From Polynucleobacter sp. MWH-Jannik1A5 (lineage in GTDB: Bacteria; Pseudomonadota; Gammaproteobacteria; Burkholderiales; Burkholderiaceae), in contig NZ_JACVPQ010000001.1 in assembly GCF_018881795.1 (NCBI RefSeq), positions 1,593,305 through 1,657,304 of the forward strand: DNA of 64,000 nt, written 5' to 3'. The position numbers were made by a program, and so were the translations under genes. The notes below the pieces were generated by a model, which was given only the letters and a program-made list of their open reading frames with translations, searched no databases and had not been told where the DNA came from. Positions 46,357 to 56,338 of the stretch are shown here, one piece after another. The stretch's first letter is position 1; each line of letters begins with the position of its first letter.

Positions 46357-47430
46357 GTGCAACCCAGCAATCCGCACATCTTAAGAGTTGATCAATTTTT
46401 ATCTGAGCTAGATCAGTTTGATCTCGTTATTGATGTGAGATCTCCTGCTGAGTTTGCTTTAGATCACATTCCTGGCGCAGTTAATTACCCCGTTCTTGAT
46501 AATGAAGAGCGCGCCAAAATAGGAACGCTCTACAAACAAGAGTCGCCATTTGCAGCCAAAAAACTAGGCGCCGCATTGGTCTCTAAAAATATTGCCACCC
46601 ATCTTGAAAACCACTTTCTAGAATTACCCCGTGAATGGCGTCCCTTAATTTATTGCTGGCGTGGTGGTGAGCGTAGTGGTGCCTTTACCCACATTCTCAA
46701 TCGGATTGGCTGGAAAGCTAAACAGCTGGAGGGTGGTTACCAAGGTTTTCGTCGTACGGTAATCGATGGTCTAGACAAGGCGGCTGGTCAATTTTCATTT
46801 CAGGTGATTTGTGGAATGACGGGCAGCGGTAAGACGCGAGTACTTCAAGAGATTGGCGCCCTAGGGGCTCAGATCCTTGATTTAGAGGGCCTAGCAGTTC
46901 ATCGTGGCTCGGTGCTTGGTAATGAGCCTAATGAAGACCAGCCATCCCAAAAAGGCTTTGAAACTGCTCTATGGAATGCCTTACGTTCGCTTGACCCCGC
47001 TAAGCCAGTATTTGTTGAGTCCGAAAGCAAGAAAGTAGGGGGCTTGCATGTACCAGACGCCTTGATGGAGAAAATTCGTAATGGTGTCTGTATTGAGTTG
47101 AGATCAAGCACTCAAACACGAGTGTCCTGGTTAATTCGTGAATACCATCACTTTCTAACCGATACCGATAATTTCAAGCGTAAGTTAGCATTACTCACTG
47201 CACATTATGGAAAAGTGCAGATTGCTAAATGGAATGATGCAATTGATGCGGGTAATTTTCCGGAGCTTGTTGAAGAGTTGCTAGTAAAGCATTACGACCC
47301 ATCCTACCAATCATCGATTGTGCGCAATTTTCCTCAATACAGAATTGAGAATTTTGTACAACTAGATGATGATAGTGATGAGGCCTTTGCCAGAGCAGCA
47401 AAGGCCATCGCAGGTAAGCTGGACGCCTAA
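46357..47430 (+). CDS. mnmH: tRNA 2-selenouridine synthase
   Basis: 357 residues from a GTG at 46357. An N-terminal rhodanese domain with Cys in [12 protein letters not shown] and a C-terminal P-loop domain ([14 protein letters not shown]) define MnmH (SelU, YbbB). It converts 2-thiouridine at the tRNA wobble base to geranyl-thio- and then 2-selenouridine, using selenophosphate from SelD. No selD is in the window. The 3' end overlaps the convergent gcdH by four bases. Confidence 0.95.
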   Translation: MQPSNPHILRVDQFLSELDQFDLVIDVRSPAEFALDHIPGAVNYPVLDNEERAKIGTLYKQESPFAAKKLGAALVSKNIATHLENHFLELPREWRPLIYCWRGGERSGAFTHILNRIGWKAKQLEGGYQGFRRTVIDGLDKAAGQFSFQVICGMTGSGKTRVLQEIGALGAQILDLEGLAVHRGSVLGNEPNEDQPSQKGFETALWNALRSLDPAKPVFVESESKKVGGLHVPDALMEKIRNGVCIELRSSTQTRVSWLIREYHHFLTDTDNFKRKLALLTAHYGKVQIAKWNDAIDAGNFPELVEELLVKHYDPSYQSSIVRNFPQYRIENFVQLDDDSDEAFARAAKAIAGKLDA

Positions 47431-48605
47431 CTGAAGGCCTGAATCCCCGTTTGCGCACGACCCAAAATGAGAGCGTGAATATCGTGAGTGCCTTCATAGG
47501 TGTTAACTACCTCTAAGTTCAGCATGTGACGCACGACGCCATACTCATCTGAGATACCGTTACCACCATGCATATCGCGTGCCATGCGGGCAATATCCAA
47601 AGACTTGCCGCAGGAATTGCGCTTCATGATGGAGGTGATTTCTGGAGCGGCAATACCTTCATCTTTCATGCGACCCAAGCGTAAGCAACCCTGTAGTCCC
47701 AAGGTGATTTCAGTTTGCATATCGGCTAATTTCTTCTGAATCAATTGATTCGCAGCCAGTGGCTTGCCGAATTGCTTGCGATCCATGGTGTATTGGCGAG
47801 CGGCATACCAGCACCACTCAGCAGCGCCAAGTGCTCCCCAGGCAATGCCATAGCGTGCGGAGTTTAAGCAAGTGAAGGGGCCTTTGAGGCCTTCAATTTC
47901 TGGGAATTCATTTTCCGCTGGTACAAATACTTCATCCATCACGATTTCGCCGGTGATAGACGCGCGCAGGCCCATCTTGCCAGTGATCTTCGGTGCACTT
48001 AAGCCTTTCATGCCTTTTTCAAGGATGTAGCCACGAATGATGCCTTCATCATTCTTTGCCCAGACTACAAACACATCTGCAATCGGGGAATTGGAGATCC
48101 ACATCTTGGAGCCAGTCAAAGAAAATCCGCCAGGAACTTTCTTGGCGCGAGTAATCATGCCGCCAGCATCTGAGCCATAGTTAGGCTCGGTCAAACCAAA
48201 GCAACCAATCCATTCGCCGCTAGCTAATTTAGGAAGGTACTTTTGTTTTTGGGCTTCGCTGCCGAATTCATTAATTGGAACCATCACCAAGGAAGACTGC
48301 ACGCTCATCATGGAGCGATAACCAGAATCCACACGTTCGATTTCACGGGCGATTAAACCGTAAGAGACATAGTTGAGATTTGCTCCGCCGTACTGTTCTG
48401 GGATGGTGATCCCCAAAAGACCAAGCTCACCCATTTCACGGAAGATAGCAGGATCGGTGGTTTCATTGCGATAGGCATCATGAATGCGCGGCATTAAACG
48501 ACCTTGAGCATATTCAGCGGCAGCATCGCGAACCATGCGCTCTTCTTCGGTTAGTTGGGTGTCGAGAAGCAGAGGGTCTGCCCAGTTAAAACTTACTTTA
48601 CTCAT
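47427..48605 (-). CDS. gcdH: Glutaryl-CoA dehydrogenase
   Basis: 392 residues. Acyl-CoA dehydrogenase fold: [16 protein letters not shown] and the catalytic glutamate region [19 protein letters not shown] typical of GcdH. Oxidises and decarboxylates glutaryl-CoA to crotonyl-CoA in lysine and tryptophan breakdown, passing electrons to ETF and then to the ETF-ubiquinone oxidoreductase encoded at 53079. Convergent with mnmH. Confidence 0.95.
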   Translation of the reverse strand: MSKVSFNWADPLLLDTQLTEEERMVRDAAAEYAQGRLMPRIHDAYRNETTDPAIFREMGELGLLGITIPEQYGGANLNYVSYGLIAREIERVDSGYRSMMSVQSSLVMVPINEFGSEAQKQKYLPKLASGEWIGCFGLTEPNYGSDAGGMITRAKKVPGGFSLTGSKMWISNSPIADVFVVWAKNDEGIIRGYILEKGMKGLSAPKITGKMGLRASITGEIVMDEVFVPAENEFPEIEGLKGPFTCLNSARYGIAWGALGAAEWCWYAARQYTMDRKQFGKPLAANQLIQKKLADMQTEITLGLQGCLRLGRMKDEGIAAPEITSIMKRNSCGKSLDIARMARDMHGGNGISDEYGVVRHMLNLEVVNTYEGTHDIHALILGRAQTGIQAFS

Positions 48606-48709
48606 TACCTTGTCATCCTCTATGCGGTGTTGTTGTTACTTTTGGCCTGCGTCCTGCGAATTTTCAGGAATGCAGATATTCTGTTTCTATTATCCATTTT
48701 TCTAGACTT

Positions 48710-49420
48710 ATGGACTCGCCTAGACGCCACCATCGTTATTACGACCTGATTCTGACCGCATTCGTAGTGGTTTTATTGTGCTCGAACTTTATTGGCGCTG
48801 GTAAGGCAGCCGTAGTTGATTTGCCGTATTTTGGGACAGTGCCATTTGGCGGGGGAATTCTATTTTTCCCCATCGCCTATTTCTTTGGCGACATCCTCAC
48901 GGAAGTCTATGGGTACGCTTACGATCGGAGGGCGGTTTGGGCCGGCTTTGCCGCTCTTGCATTTGCCGCAATCATGGCGCAAATAGTCATTGCTTTGCCG
49001 GTTGCTCCTGGTGATTACATGGCAAATTACCAGCATGGATTGGAGACGGTATTTGGAAACTCTTGGCGTATTGCTTTGGCTTCCATGTTTTCTTTCTGGT
49101 GCGGAAGTCTGGTTAACAGTTATGTATTAGCAAAGATGAAGATCTGGACCCAGGGCCGTGCTCTATGGATGCGCACGATCGGCTCTACAGCGGTGGGTGA
49201 GATGGTCGACTCCTCCTTTTTCTATATGTTGGCCTTTTATGGCATTTGGCCGACCCATGAAATCATTCAGGTGGCCTTAGCGCAGTACGTTCTCAAGACA
49301 TCCTGGGAGGTCTTGGCAACCCCATTGACTTACTTGGTCGTGAACTTCCTTAAGCGCAAGGAAAACGAGGATTTCTACGATATTCATACGAATTTCACCC
49401 CATTTAGGGTCAAAGTCTAA
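48710..49420 (+). CDS. yhhQ: Queuosine precursor transporter (YhhQ family)
   Basis: 236 residues with about six membrane helices. Matches the VUT/DUF165 family (FFPIAYFFGDILTEVYGYAYDRRAVWAG, GEMVDSSFFYMLAFYG), which imports preQ0 or preQ1 for tRNA queuosine. The ATG has no visible ribosome-binding site. The 104 bases upstream do not show a preQ1 riboswitch that I can recognise. Confidence 0.9.
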   Translation: MDSPRRHHRYYDLILTAFVVVLLCSNFIGAGKAAVVDLPYFGTVPFGGGILFFPIAYFFGDILTEVYGYAYDRRAVWAGFAALAFAAIMAQIVIALPVAPGDYMANYQHGLETVFGNSWRIALASMFSFWCGSLVNSYVLAKMKIWTQGRALWMRTIGSTAVGEMVDSSFFYMLAFYGIWPTHEIIQVALAQYVLKTSWEVLATPLTYLVVNFLKRKENEDFYDIHTNFTPFRVKV

Positions 49421-49457
49421 GTAAGGCCACGGCTTCCTGCCAAGAAAGACGTCTAAG

Positions 49458-49478
49458 CCGTTAAAATAACGGTCTTTG
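49458..49478 (+). terminator. Weak terminator after yhhQ
   Basis: CCGTTA / TAACGG with a three-base AAA loop, followed by TCTTT. A second small hairpin (CCCC/GGGG) follows at about 49479-49490. Confidence 0.45.
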
Positions 49479-49523
49479 CCCCTCCGGGGTAACTATTGAA
49501 TTTCAGAAAGCTAGAAAACATCC

Positions 49524-51131
49524 GTGCTGTCAGCATCTAATATCACCATGCAGTTTGGGGCGAAGCCTCTGTTTGAAAACATCTCCGTGAAGTTTGGCGG
49601 CGGTAATCGTTACGGCCTCATTGGCGCAAATGGTTGCGGTAAGTCAACCTTTATGAAAATTTTAGGTGGCGAGCTTGAGCCAACTAGCGGTAACGTGAGC
49701 TTAGACCCAGGTATTCGTTTGGGTAAATTGCGTCAAGATCAATTTGCATACGAGGATGTGCGCGTTCTTGATGTAGTGATGATGGGTCACGAAGAGATGT
49801 GGAAGGCTGCAGCAGAGCGTGATGCGATCTACGCTAACCCAGATGCTACTGATGAAGATTACATGAAGGCTGCTGAGCTTGAAGGTAAGTACGCTGAATA
49901 CGGTGGCTATACCGCTGAAGCAAAAGCAGGTGAGTTGTTATTGGGTATTGGCATTCCTATCGAGCAACACAACGGCCCAATGAGCAATGTTGCGCCAGGT
50001 TGGAAATTGCGTGTATTGCTAGCGCAAGCATTGTTCTCTGATCCAGATGTATTGCTGCTTGATGAGCCAACCAATAACTTGGACATTCACTCCATTCATT
50101 GGCTTGAGGACATCCTCAATCAAATTAAGAGCACCATCGTCATCATTTCCCATGATCGTCACTTCCTCAATGAAGTCTGTACGCATATGGCCGACATGGA
50201 CTATGGAACCTTGAAGGTTTATCCAGGTAATTACGATTCCTACATGCTGGCATCTGTTCAGGCTCGCACTCAGCAGCTGAGTAATAACGTGAAGGCGAAA
50301 GAGAAAATTGCTGAATTGGCAGCTTTCGTAGCACGCTTCTCTGCAAACGCTTCTAAAGCACGCCAAGCGACTTCACGCCAGAGACAGCTAGAGAAAATTG
50401 AGATTGTTGAAGTAAAGCCTTCATCACGTCAGAACCCATTTATTCGTTTTGATACTGAGAAGAAGCTGCACAACATGGCGGTAGAGTGCAATGCGCTAAC
50501 TAAGGCTTATGACCGCGTTATCTTCAAGAATTTCAAATTAGGCGTTCGTGCTGGCGAGAAGATTGCCATCATCGGACAAAACGGTGCTGGTAAGACGACA
50601 CTACTCAAGACCATTCTAAGCAAACGCTTTGAAGGTATTGCTGCTGATAGCGGTGATGTGAAATGGGCTGAGAACGCTAACGTTGGTGTGATGCCTCAAG
50701 ACAATACTGAGATGTTCGCAAAAGACGAATTGCTCATGGATTGGATGAACAACTGGCGTAATACTGGTGATGACGATCAAGTTATTCGTGGCACATTAGG
50801 TCGTCTCCTGTTCTCTGGCGATGATATTGGCAAGTCCGTTAAGGTGCTCTCTGGTGGTGAAAAGGGCAGAATGATTTGGGGCAAGCTCATGCTCCAAAAA
50901 TATAACGTGCTAGCAATGGATGAGCCGACAAACCATATGGATATGGAATCCATTGAGAGCTTACAAATTGCACTTGAGAAATTTGACGGTACTTTGATAT
51001 TTGTTTCTCACGACCGTGAGTTTGTATCTGCTTTGGCTAATCGCATCTTAGAAGTGAAGATGGATGGCACGGTTACTGACTACTCAGGAACGTACGAAGA
51101 GTATTTGCGCAGTCAGGCATTAGAAGGTTAA
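49524..51131 (+). CDS. ybiT: ABC-F family ATPase (YbiT type)
   Basis: 535 residues from a GTG at 49524. Two ABC domains without membrane parts: Walker [10 protein letters not shown] and GQNGAGKTT; Walker [15 protein letters not shown] and [14 protein letters not shown]. The first signature is the degenerate VAPGWKLR and the second LSGGEKGR, the pattern of YbiT. ABC-F proteins act on the ribosomal E site to relieve stalled translation; YbiT's specific target is not well defined. Confidence 0.93.
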   Translation: MLSASNITMQFGAKPLFENISVKFGGGNRYGLIGANGCGKSTFMKILGGELEPTSGNVSLDPGIRLGKLRQDQFAYEDVRVLDVVMMGHEEMWKAAAERDAIYANPDATDEDYMKAAELEGKYAEYGGYTAEAKAGELLLGIGIPIEQHNGPMSNVAPGWKLRVLLAQALFSDPDVLLLDEPTNNLDIHSIHWLEDILNQIKSTIVIISHDRHFLNEVCTHMADMDYGTLKVYPGNYDSYMLASVQARTQQLSNNVKAKEKIAELAAFVARFSANASKARQATSRQRQLEKIEIVEVKPSSRQNPFIRFDTEKKLHNMAVECNALTKAYDRVIFKNFKLGVRAGEKIAIIGQNGAGKTTLLKTILSKRFEGIAADSGDVKWAENANVGVMPQDNTEMFAKDELLMDWMNNWRNTGDDDQVIRGTLGRLLFSGDDIGKSVKVLSGGEKGRMIWGKLMLQKYNVLAMDEPTNHMDMESIESLQIALEKFDGTLIFVSHDREFVSALANRILEVKMDGTVTDYSGTYEEYLRSQALEG

Positions 51132-51155
51132 AGCAACCTCACTAGTAGCTACTTA

Positions 51156-51183
51156 AAAATAAGCCCCTAAGCGGGCTTATTTT
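51156..51183. terminator. Bidirectional terminator overlapping a stop codon
   Basis: Arms AAAATAAGCCC and GGGCTTATTTT around CTAAGC. The loop contains the stop codon (CTA on this strand) of the minus-strand DUF1289 gene, so one arm is coding. Confidence 0.88.
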
Positions 51184-51436
51184 CTTTGGCTTGACGTTGA
51201 AAGCGGGTCGCAGTACCTTCTTCGCGAATGCGCTTCCACACCGAATCTTTTTCTTCCTGAGAAAAGAATACCCAATTACTTACTTCTCCGAGAGTGCGAC
51301 CGCATCCTTGGCAGATTTCATCGTAAAGAGTGGTGCATACACCAATACAAGGGGAGTCGGACTCATTGTCCCCAGTCGATAGGGAGTGAGAGCCATCTTG
51401 CGAGGCTGATTTAGTATCGTTGCTTCCAGAATTCAT
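51167..51436 (-). CDS. DUF1289 domain protein
   Basis: 89 residues. The DUF1289 core SPCIGVCTTLYDEICQGCGRTLGEVSNW has four conserved cysteines likely to bind zinc or an iron-sulfur cluster; function is unassigned. The N-terminal 28 residues are Ser/Asp-rich and probably disordered. The start overlaps the end of the next minus-strand gene by four bases, suggesting cotranslation. Confidence 0.9.
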   Translation of the reverse strand: MNSGSNDTKSASQDGSHSLSTGDNESDSPCIGVCTTLYDEICQGCGRTLGEVSNWVFFSQEEKDSVWKRIREEGTATRFQRQAKENKPA

Positions 51437-52605
51437 GGCTGTACTTTAGACGATTTCAAAGGACTGTGCTCGGCAAGCTCATCGACATAAGCCCCAATCC
51501 CTTGATGCTCACGATCTAAGAAGTGCTGCACTGCTTTGGCAAAGCGGGGATCGGCAATGAAATGGGCTGATTGAATCGTGGTGGGTAAGAAGCCGCGGGC
51601 CATCTTGTGTTCACCTTGTGCGCCACCTTCAAAGGTCTGTATCTTGTTGGAAATGCAGTATTCAATGGCTTGGTAATAGGCAGTTTCAAAGTGCAAGCAG
51701 GGAATATGTTCTATCGCACCCCAATATCTGCCATAAGCCTTAGAGGTTTTCGGGTCTATCACTAGTAATGATGCAGCAATAGGATGGCCCGCACGTTCAG
51801 CAATGATTAAATGAAGATTCTCAGGCATTCTCTGAGCCCATAGCTTGAAGAAAGTCTTACTGAGATATGGATTAGAGCGATGCTCTAAGTAGGTATTTTC
51901 ATAGCAGCGATAGAAAAATTCCCAATCGTCATCGGTTGAAGATATTCCTGGCACATGCCTAAAGTGAATAGATTCTTTTGTCACTTGCTCGCGCTCGCGC
52001 CGAATATTTTTGCGGCGCTTCATTGTGAGGGCTGCTAAAAATCGTTCAAAGTTCTCAAAGCCCTGGTTATGCCAATGAAATTGCACGGAGTCACGTAGCA
52101 TGAAGCCTTGCTCTTGAAGGTTTTTAGATTCTGAGGCATAAGGGAATAAAACATGCGCTGAAGACAGATTGTTTTGAACAACTACAGTTTTTAAGCCTTC
52201 AATTAGATGCTGCCTAACCATGTCGGCATCAATGTGACTGGCACTAAGAGTTCTGGAGCCTTGTACGGGGGAGAAGGGGATGGCGCAGAGCGCTTTCGGA
52301 AAATATTGCATTCCTTGTTGTTCATAAGCCTGCGCCCAAGACCAATCAAACACAAACTCTCCATACGAATGTTGTTTCATATACAGAGGCATTGCGCCAA
52401 TCAGTTGGCCATGATCTTTTAGGAGCAGGTGTGCGACTTGCCACCCAGTATTGCCTCCAACACAACCCGTCTCTTCTAGAGTGCTAAGAAATTCATGGCG
52501 CAGAAAGGGGCCTGCATCAGCAGGAAGTAAAGCATTCCAGTCCTCGCACGGAATATCGCTTAAGCGATCAAGTATTTCTAGTTGATATGAATCGGGCTGG
52601 GCCAC
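51433..52605 (-). CDS. GNAT-fold peptidogalycan biosynthesis-type protein (DUF482)
   Basis: 390 residues. FemAB-like GNAT fold matching the DUF482 family: PFLRHEFLSTLEETGCVGGNTG near the N-terminus, TMKRRKNIRREREQV in the middle, then ARGFLPTTIQSAH. No signal peptide. Substrate not known. It is two bases from gloA and overlaps the DUF1289 gene, forming a gloA-DUF482-DUF1289 unit. Confidence 0.88.
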   Translation of the reverse strand: MAQPDSYQLEILDRLSDIPCEDWNALLPADAGPFLRHEFLSTLEETGCVGGNTGWQVAHLLLKDHGQLIGAMPLYMKQHSYGEFVFDWSWAQAYEQQGMQYFPKALCAIPFSPVQGSRTLSASHIDADMVRQHLIEGLKTVVVQNNLSSAHVLFPYASESKNLQEQGFMLRDSVQFHWHNQGFENFERFLAALTMKRRKNIRREREQVTKESIHFRHVPGISSTDDDWEFFYRCYENTYLEHRSNPYLSKTFFKLWAQRMPENLHLIIAERAGHPIAASLLVIDPKTSKAYGRYWGAIEHIPCLHFETAYYQAIEYCISNKIQTFEGGAQGEHKMARGFLPTTIQSAHFIADPRFAKAVQHFLDREHQGIGAYVDELAEHSPLKSSKVQP

Positions 52606-52607
52606 GA

Positions 52608-52994
52608 TTAGCGCTGAATGAGCTCTATTTTGTAGCCATCAGGATCGGTCACAAATGCAATGATGGTATCGCCGCCAGCTACTGGACCAGCTTCACGAGT
52701 GACATTACCGCCAGCTGCCTTAATCTTGGCGCACGCAGCATAGGCATCAGGAACACCAATGGCTATATGACCATAGGCTGTTCCCATCTCATAGCTAGAA
52801 ACTCCATGGTTATAGGTTAGCTCAATCTCAGCTTGTCCATCTCCATTACCTTTGCCGAACCCCACAAAAGCGAGCGAGTATTTTTGCTCAGGACGCTCAG
52901 TAGTACGCAATAAATTCATTCCCAATACTTTGGTGTAGAAATCAATCGAGCGACTTAAATCGCCAACGCGAAGCATGGTATGTAGGATCATCAT
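52608..52994 (-). CDS. gloA: Lactoylglutathione lyase (glyoxalase I)
   Basis: 128 residues, the size of the nickel-dependent bacterial enzyme. Metal ligands are visible: His5 ([10 protein letters not shown]), Glu in EIELTYN, His in YGHIAIGV and Glu in GYKIELIQ. Converts the methylglyoxal-glutathione hemithioacetal to lactoylglutathione. Confidence 0.95.
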   Translation of the reverse strand: MMILHTMLRVGDLSRSIDFYTKVLGMNLLRTTERPEQKYSLAFVGFGKGNGDGQAEIELTYNHGVSSYEMGTAYGHIAIGVPDAYAACAKIKAAGGNVTREAGPVAGGDTIIAFVTDPDGYKIELIQR

Positions 52995-53035
52995 GAGCTA
53001 AATATAACGCTATTTATTGATTCCTGTTTTGAATG

Positions 53036-53060
53036 AAAAACCCCGGCATCTAACCGGGGC
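53036..53060 (-). terminator. Terminator of the ETF-ubiquinone oxidoreductase gene
   Basis: Stem CCCCGG / CCGGGG around CATCTAA; read on the minus strand it is followed by a five-T run. The plus-strand side lacks a T-run, so it acts on minus-strand transcription. Confidence 0.8.
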
Positions 53061-53078
53061 TTGTTGTATTGCATTGCT

Positions 53079-54749
53079 TTACATCGATGCGTAGTTCGGT
53101 CCACCACCACCTTCTGGAGTAATCCAGATAATGTTTTGGGTTGGATCTTTAATGTCACAGGTTTTGCAATGAACACAGTTTTGCGAATTGATTTGTAAGC
53201 GAGGCTTGCCGTCGGTTTCCACATACTCATACACACCAGCAGGGCAGTAGCGTTGCTCGGGGCCTGCATAGGTTTTGAGATTGATATCCACAGGCACGGA
53301 ATCATTCTTCAATGTTAAGTGGATAGGCTGATTCTCGGCATGATTCGTATTGGAAATAAATACGGATGAGAGGCGATCAAACGTAATCTTCCCATCTGGC
53401 CTCGGATAATCAATGGGCTTGTGTTGTGCAGCCGGCTCTAGGCATTCGTGGTCAGCATGCTTCAGATGAACCGTCCATGGCATATTACCGCCCAACAGCT
53501 TTTGCTCTAAACCAACCATTAGGGTGCCGAGATAGAGTCCTTTGGACATCCATGGCTTGAAGTTACGCGCTTGATTGAGTTCTGTATGTAGCCAACTATT
53601 TTGGAATGCGGTTGGATAGGCTGATAGAACATCCTCAGAACGATTTTCATTAATAGCCGCAACTGCTGCTTCTGCAGCAAGCATGCCGGTCTTAATGGCT
53701 GCATGACTACCTTTAATGCGAGAGGCGTTTAAGAAGCCTGCATCGCATCCGATGAGCGCGCCACCAGGAAATACTGTTTTAGGAAGGCTATTTAATCCAC
53801 CGGCTGTCAGAGCACGGGCACCATAGGCAATACGCTTACCGCCTTCAAAAGTTTCCCGAATCTTAGGATGCAACTTATAGCGTTGAAATTCTTCAAAAGG
53901 AGAGAGGTAAGGGTTCTTGTAAGAGAGGCCGACTACCAAACCAACTGTCACCTTGTTATCGCCTAAGTGATAGAGGAATGAGCCACCATAGGTATCACTC
54001 TCCAATGGCCAGCCTGCTGTGTGGACAACCAGCCCCGGCTTGCTCTTAGAAGGTTCGACTTCCCAGAGTTCTTTGATGCCAATCCCGTAGCTTTGTGGAT
54101 CAGCATCTTTATCTAATGCAAATTTAGAGATGAGCTGTTTGCCAAGATGGCCACGTGAACCTTCAGCAAAGAGGGTGTACTTGCCACGCAACTCCATACC
54201 AAGCTGGAACTGATCTGTTGGGTTGCCTTCTTTATCTAAACCCATTGAGCCGGTAATCACGCCACATACCGAACCTTGTTCGTTGTAGAGAATTTCTGCA
54301 GCAGGAAAACCAGGGAAAATTTCAACACCGAGATTTTCAGCTTGTTGTCCAAGCCAGCGTGTCACGTTTGCAAGACTAACAATATAGTTGCCTTCATTTT
54401 TAAAGCAGTGGGGTAGCATCCAATTTGGAACTTGATAGGAGTTATCGCTGGTCAAGAATAAAAATTGATCTTCGGAGACTGGGGTGTCGAGTGGCGCACC
54501 TAATTCTTTCCAATCCGGAAATAACTCAGTAAGCGCCTTTGGATCCATCACCGCGCCAGAAAGAATGTGAGCGCCGATTTCGGAACCCTTTTCTAGAACG
54601 CAAACGCTAATTTCTTTGCCGGAGGCATTTGCTAGTTGCTTAGCTTTAATGGCGGCCGATAAGCCTGCAGGGCCGCCTCCAACGATGACTAAGTCATAGT
54701 CCATGGAGTCTCTGGGTCCAAATTGCTCGACCAGTTCAGCAGCATTCAT
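53079..54749 (-). CDS. etfD: Electron transfer flavoprotein-ubiquinone oxidoreductase
   Basis: 556 residues. FAD domain (VIVGGGPAGLSAAIKAK), a membrane-surface quinone-binding region and a C-terminal 4Fe-4S site (RYCPAGVYEYV ... NCVHCKTCDIKDP). It moves electrons from acyl-CoA dehydrogenases via ETF to ubiquinone, complementing GcdH at 47427. The symbol etfD is one usage; etfdh is another. Confidence 0.96.
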   Translation of the reverse strand: MNAAELVEQFGPRDSMDYDLVIVGGGPAGLSAAIKAKQLANASGKEISVCVLEKGSEIGAHILSGAVMDPKALTELFPDWKELGAPLDTPVSEDQFLFLTSDNSYQVPNWMLPHCFKNEGNYIVSLANVTRWLGQQAENLGVEIFPGFPAAEILYNEQGSVCGVITGSMGLDKEGNPTDQFQLGMELRGKYTLFAEGSRGHLGKQLISKFALDKDADPQSYGIGIKELWEVEPSKSKPGLVVHTAGWPLESDTYGGSFLYHLGDNKVTVGLVVGLSYKNPYLSPFEEFQRYKLHPKIRETFEGGKRIAYGARALTAGGLNSLPKTVFPGGALIGCDAGFLNASRIKGSHAAIKTGMLAAEAAVAAINENRSEDVLSAYPTAFQNSWLHTELNQARNFKPWMSKGLYLGTLMVGLEQKLLGGNMPWTVHLKHADHECLEPAAQHKPIDYPRPDGKITFDRLSSVFISNTNHAENQPIHLTLKNDSVPVDINLKTYAGPEQRYCPAGVYEYVETDGKPRLQINSQNCVHCKTCDIKDPTQNIIWITPEGGGGPNYASM

Positions 54750-54907
54750 TCAATTTCTCCGAAATTTCTCAAAAATAGGGTATTTAAGCCCTAATAGTTT
54801 AGTTCCAACTGCCAAAATCCGAATTAGTGCCAAGACCGTCTGGATCAATGGCCCCAAAGCGTTATGATTGCTTTTTTACCCTTTTTGGCAATATTAGGAC
54901 AAAAGTT

Positions 54908-55609
54908 ATGAATAAAACTTACCCATCGGCAGTCGATGCCTTGCGGGACATCTTAAAAGACGGACAAAAATTGGCTGTTGGCGGTTTTGGTCTCTGCGGC
55001 ATTCCTGAGGCATTAATTCAGGCGGTAAAGGATTTGGGCGTTCAAAACCTCACTGCAATTGCTAATAACGCAGGCGTAGATGGATTCGGGTTGGGTTTAT
55101 TGCTGAACTCCCGCCAGGTTAAAAAGATGGTTGCCTCTTATGTGGGTGAGAACAAAGAATTCGAGCGTCAGTATTTAGCTGGTGAGCTGGAGTTGGAATT
55201 TACTCCGCAAGGAACCTTGGCAGAAAAACTGCGCGCCGGTGGTTGCGGTATTCCTGCTTTCTACACCAAGACTGGTGTTGGCACTTTAGTTGCTGAAGGT
55301 AAAGAGGAAAAAGAATTCGATGGCGAGAAATACATCATGGAGCGCTCAATTATTTCTGATATTTCTTTGGTGAAAGCTTGGAAAGCAGATAAGTCAGGGA
55401 ACTTGGTCTATCGCTACACAGCGCGTAACTTTAATCCGGTAGTGGCAATGGCCGGCAAGATCACGGTAGCTGAAGTAGAGGAGATCGTTGAGAACGGTCA
55501 GCTGCATCCCGATGAGATTCATACGCCTGGTATTTATGTACACCGATTGGTACTCCATAAGACTCCAGAGAAGCGTATTGAGCAGCGCACGATGACTGCA
55601 ACAGCTTAA
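54908..55609 (+). CDS. scoA: 3-oxoacid CoA-transferase subunit A
   Basis: 233 residues from the ATG at 54908; the frame extends further upstream but without homology. GGFGLCGIPEALI and GCGIPAFYTKTGVGT are typical of subunit A of succinyl-CoA:3-ketoacid CoA-transferase. It activates acetoacetate or related acids with SubB, encoded 42 bases downstream. Confidence 0.93.
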   Translation: MNKTYPSAVDALRDILKDGQKLAVGGFGLCGIPEALIQAVKDLGVQNLTAIANNAGVDGFGLGLLLNSRQVKKMVASYVGENKEFERQYLAGELELEFTPQGTLAEKLRAGGCGIPAFYTKTGVGTLVAEGKEEKEFDGEKYIMERSIISDISLVKAWKADKSGNLVYRYTARNFNPVVAMAGKITVAEVEEIVENGQLHPDEIHTPGIYVHRLVLHKTPEKRIEQRTMTATA

Positions 55610-55651
55610 TTTCCCGAACGGCAACAGAACAGAATATTTAGGAAGATCGAC

Positions 55652-56302
55652 ATGGCTTGGACTAGAGATGAGATGGCAGCACGTGCTGCTAAAGAATTAA
55701 AAGATGGTTACTACGTAAACTTGGGTATTGGTATGCCTACTTTGGTAGCTAACCATGTGCCAAAAAATATGGAAGTGTGGCTTCAGTCTGAAAATGGTCT
55801 ATTAGGTATTGGCCCGTTCCCAACTGAAGATACGATTGATGCCGACCTGATTAATGCAGGCAAACAAACCGTGACTACTTTACCCGGTTCATCTATTTTT
55901 TCTTCCGCAGATTCTTTCGGAATGATTCGTGGCGGCAAAATCAACATTGCGATTTTGGGCGCAATGCAAGTAAGCGAATATGGTGATTTAGCTAACTGGA
56001 TGATTCCAGGAAAAATGGTCAAAGGCATGGGCGGCGCAATGGACTTGGTGGCCGGCGTAAAACATGTTGTTGTGCTAATGGAGCACGTTGCCAAGAAAAA
56101 GGATGGCACAGAAGAGCTGAAGATTTTGCCTAAGTGCACATTACCTTTGACCGGTGTAGGTGTTATTAGCCAGATCATTACCGATCTTTGTGTCTTGGAC
56201 ATTACTCGCTCGGGCTTGAACTTAGTAGAGCTAGCTCCAGGCGTGACAAAAGAAGAAGTGATTGCAAAGACAGGTGCCCCTGTTGATACAACGGGTTTCT
56301 GA
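55652..56302 (+). CDS. scoB: 3-oxoacid CoA-transferase subunit B
   Basis: 216 residues. The catalytic glutamate is in [28 protein letters not shown] is the family segment. Pairs with ScoA. Full length. Confidence 0.95.
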   Translation: MAWTRDEMAARAAKELKDGYYVNLGIGMPTLVANHVPKNMEVWLQSENGLLGIGPFPTEDTIDADLINAGKQTVTTLPGSSIFSSADSFGMIRGGKINIAILGAMQVSEYGDLANWMIPGKMVKGMGGAMDLVAGVKHVVVLMEHVAKKKDGTEELKILPKCTLPLTGVGVISQIITDLCVLDITRSGLNLVELAPGVTKEEVIAKTGAPVDTTGF

Positions 56303-56338
56303 GCAATTTATCCAGATGAATGAAATAATGGAATCACT

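Noticed and set aside
48606..48709. Possible preQ1 riboswitch before the queuosine-precursor transporter
   Set aside because: I could not find the small H-type pseudoknot pattern or its A-rich tail; no support from the sequence.
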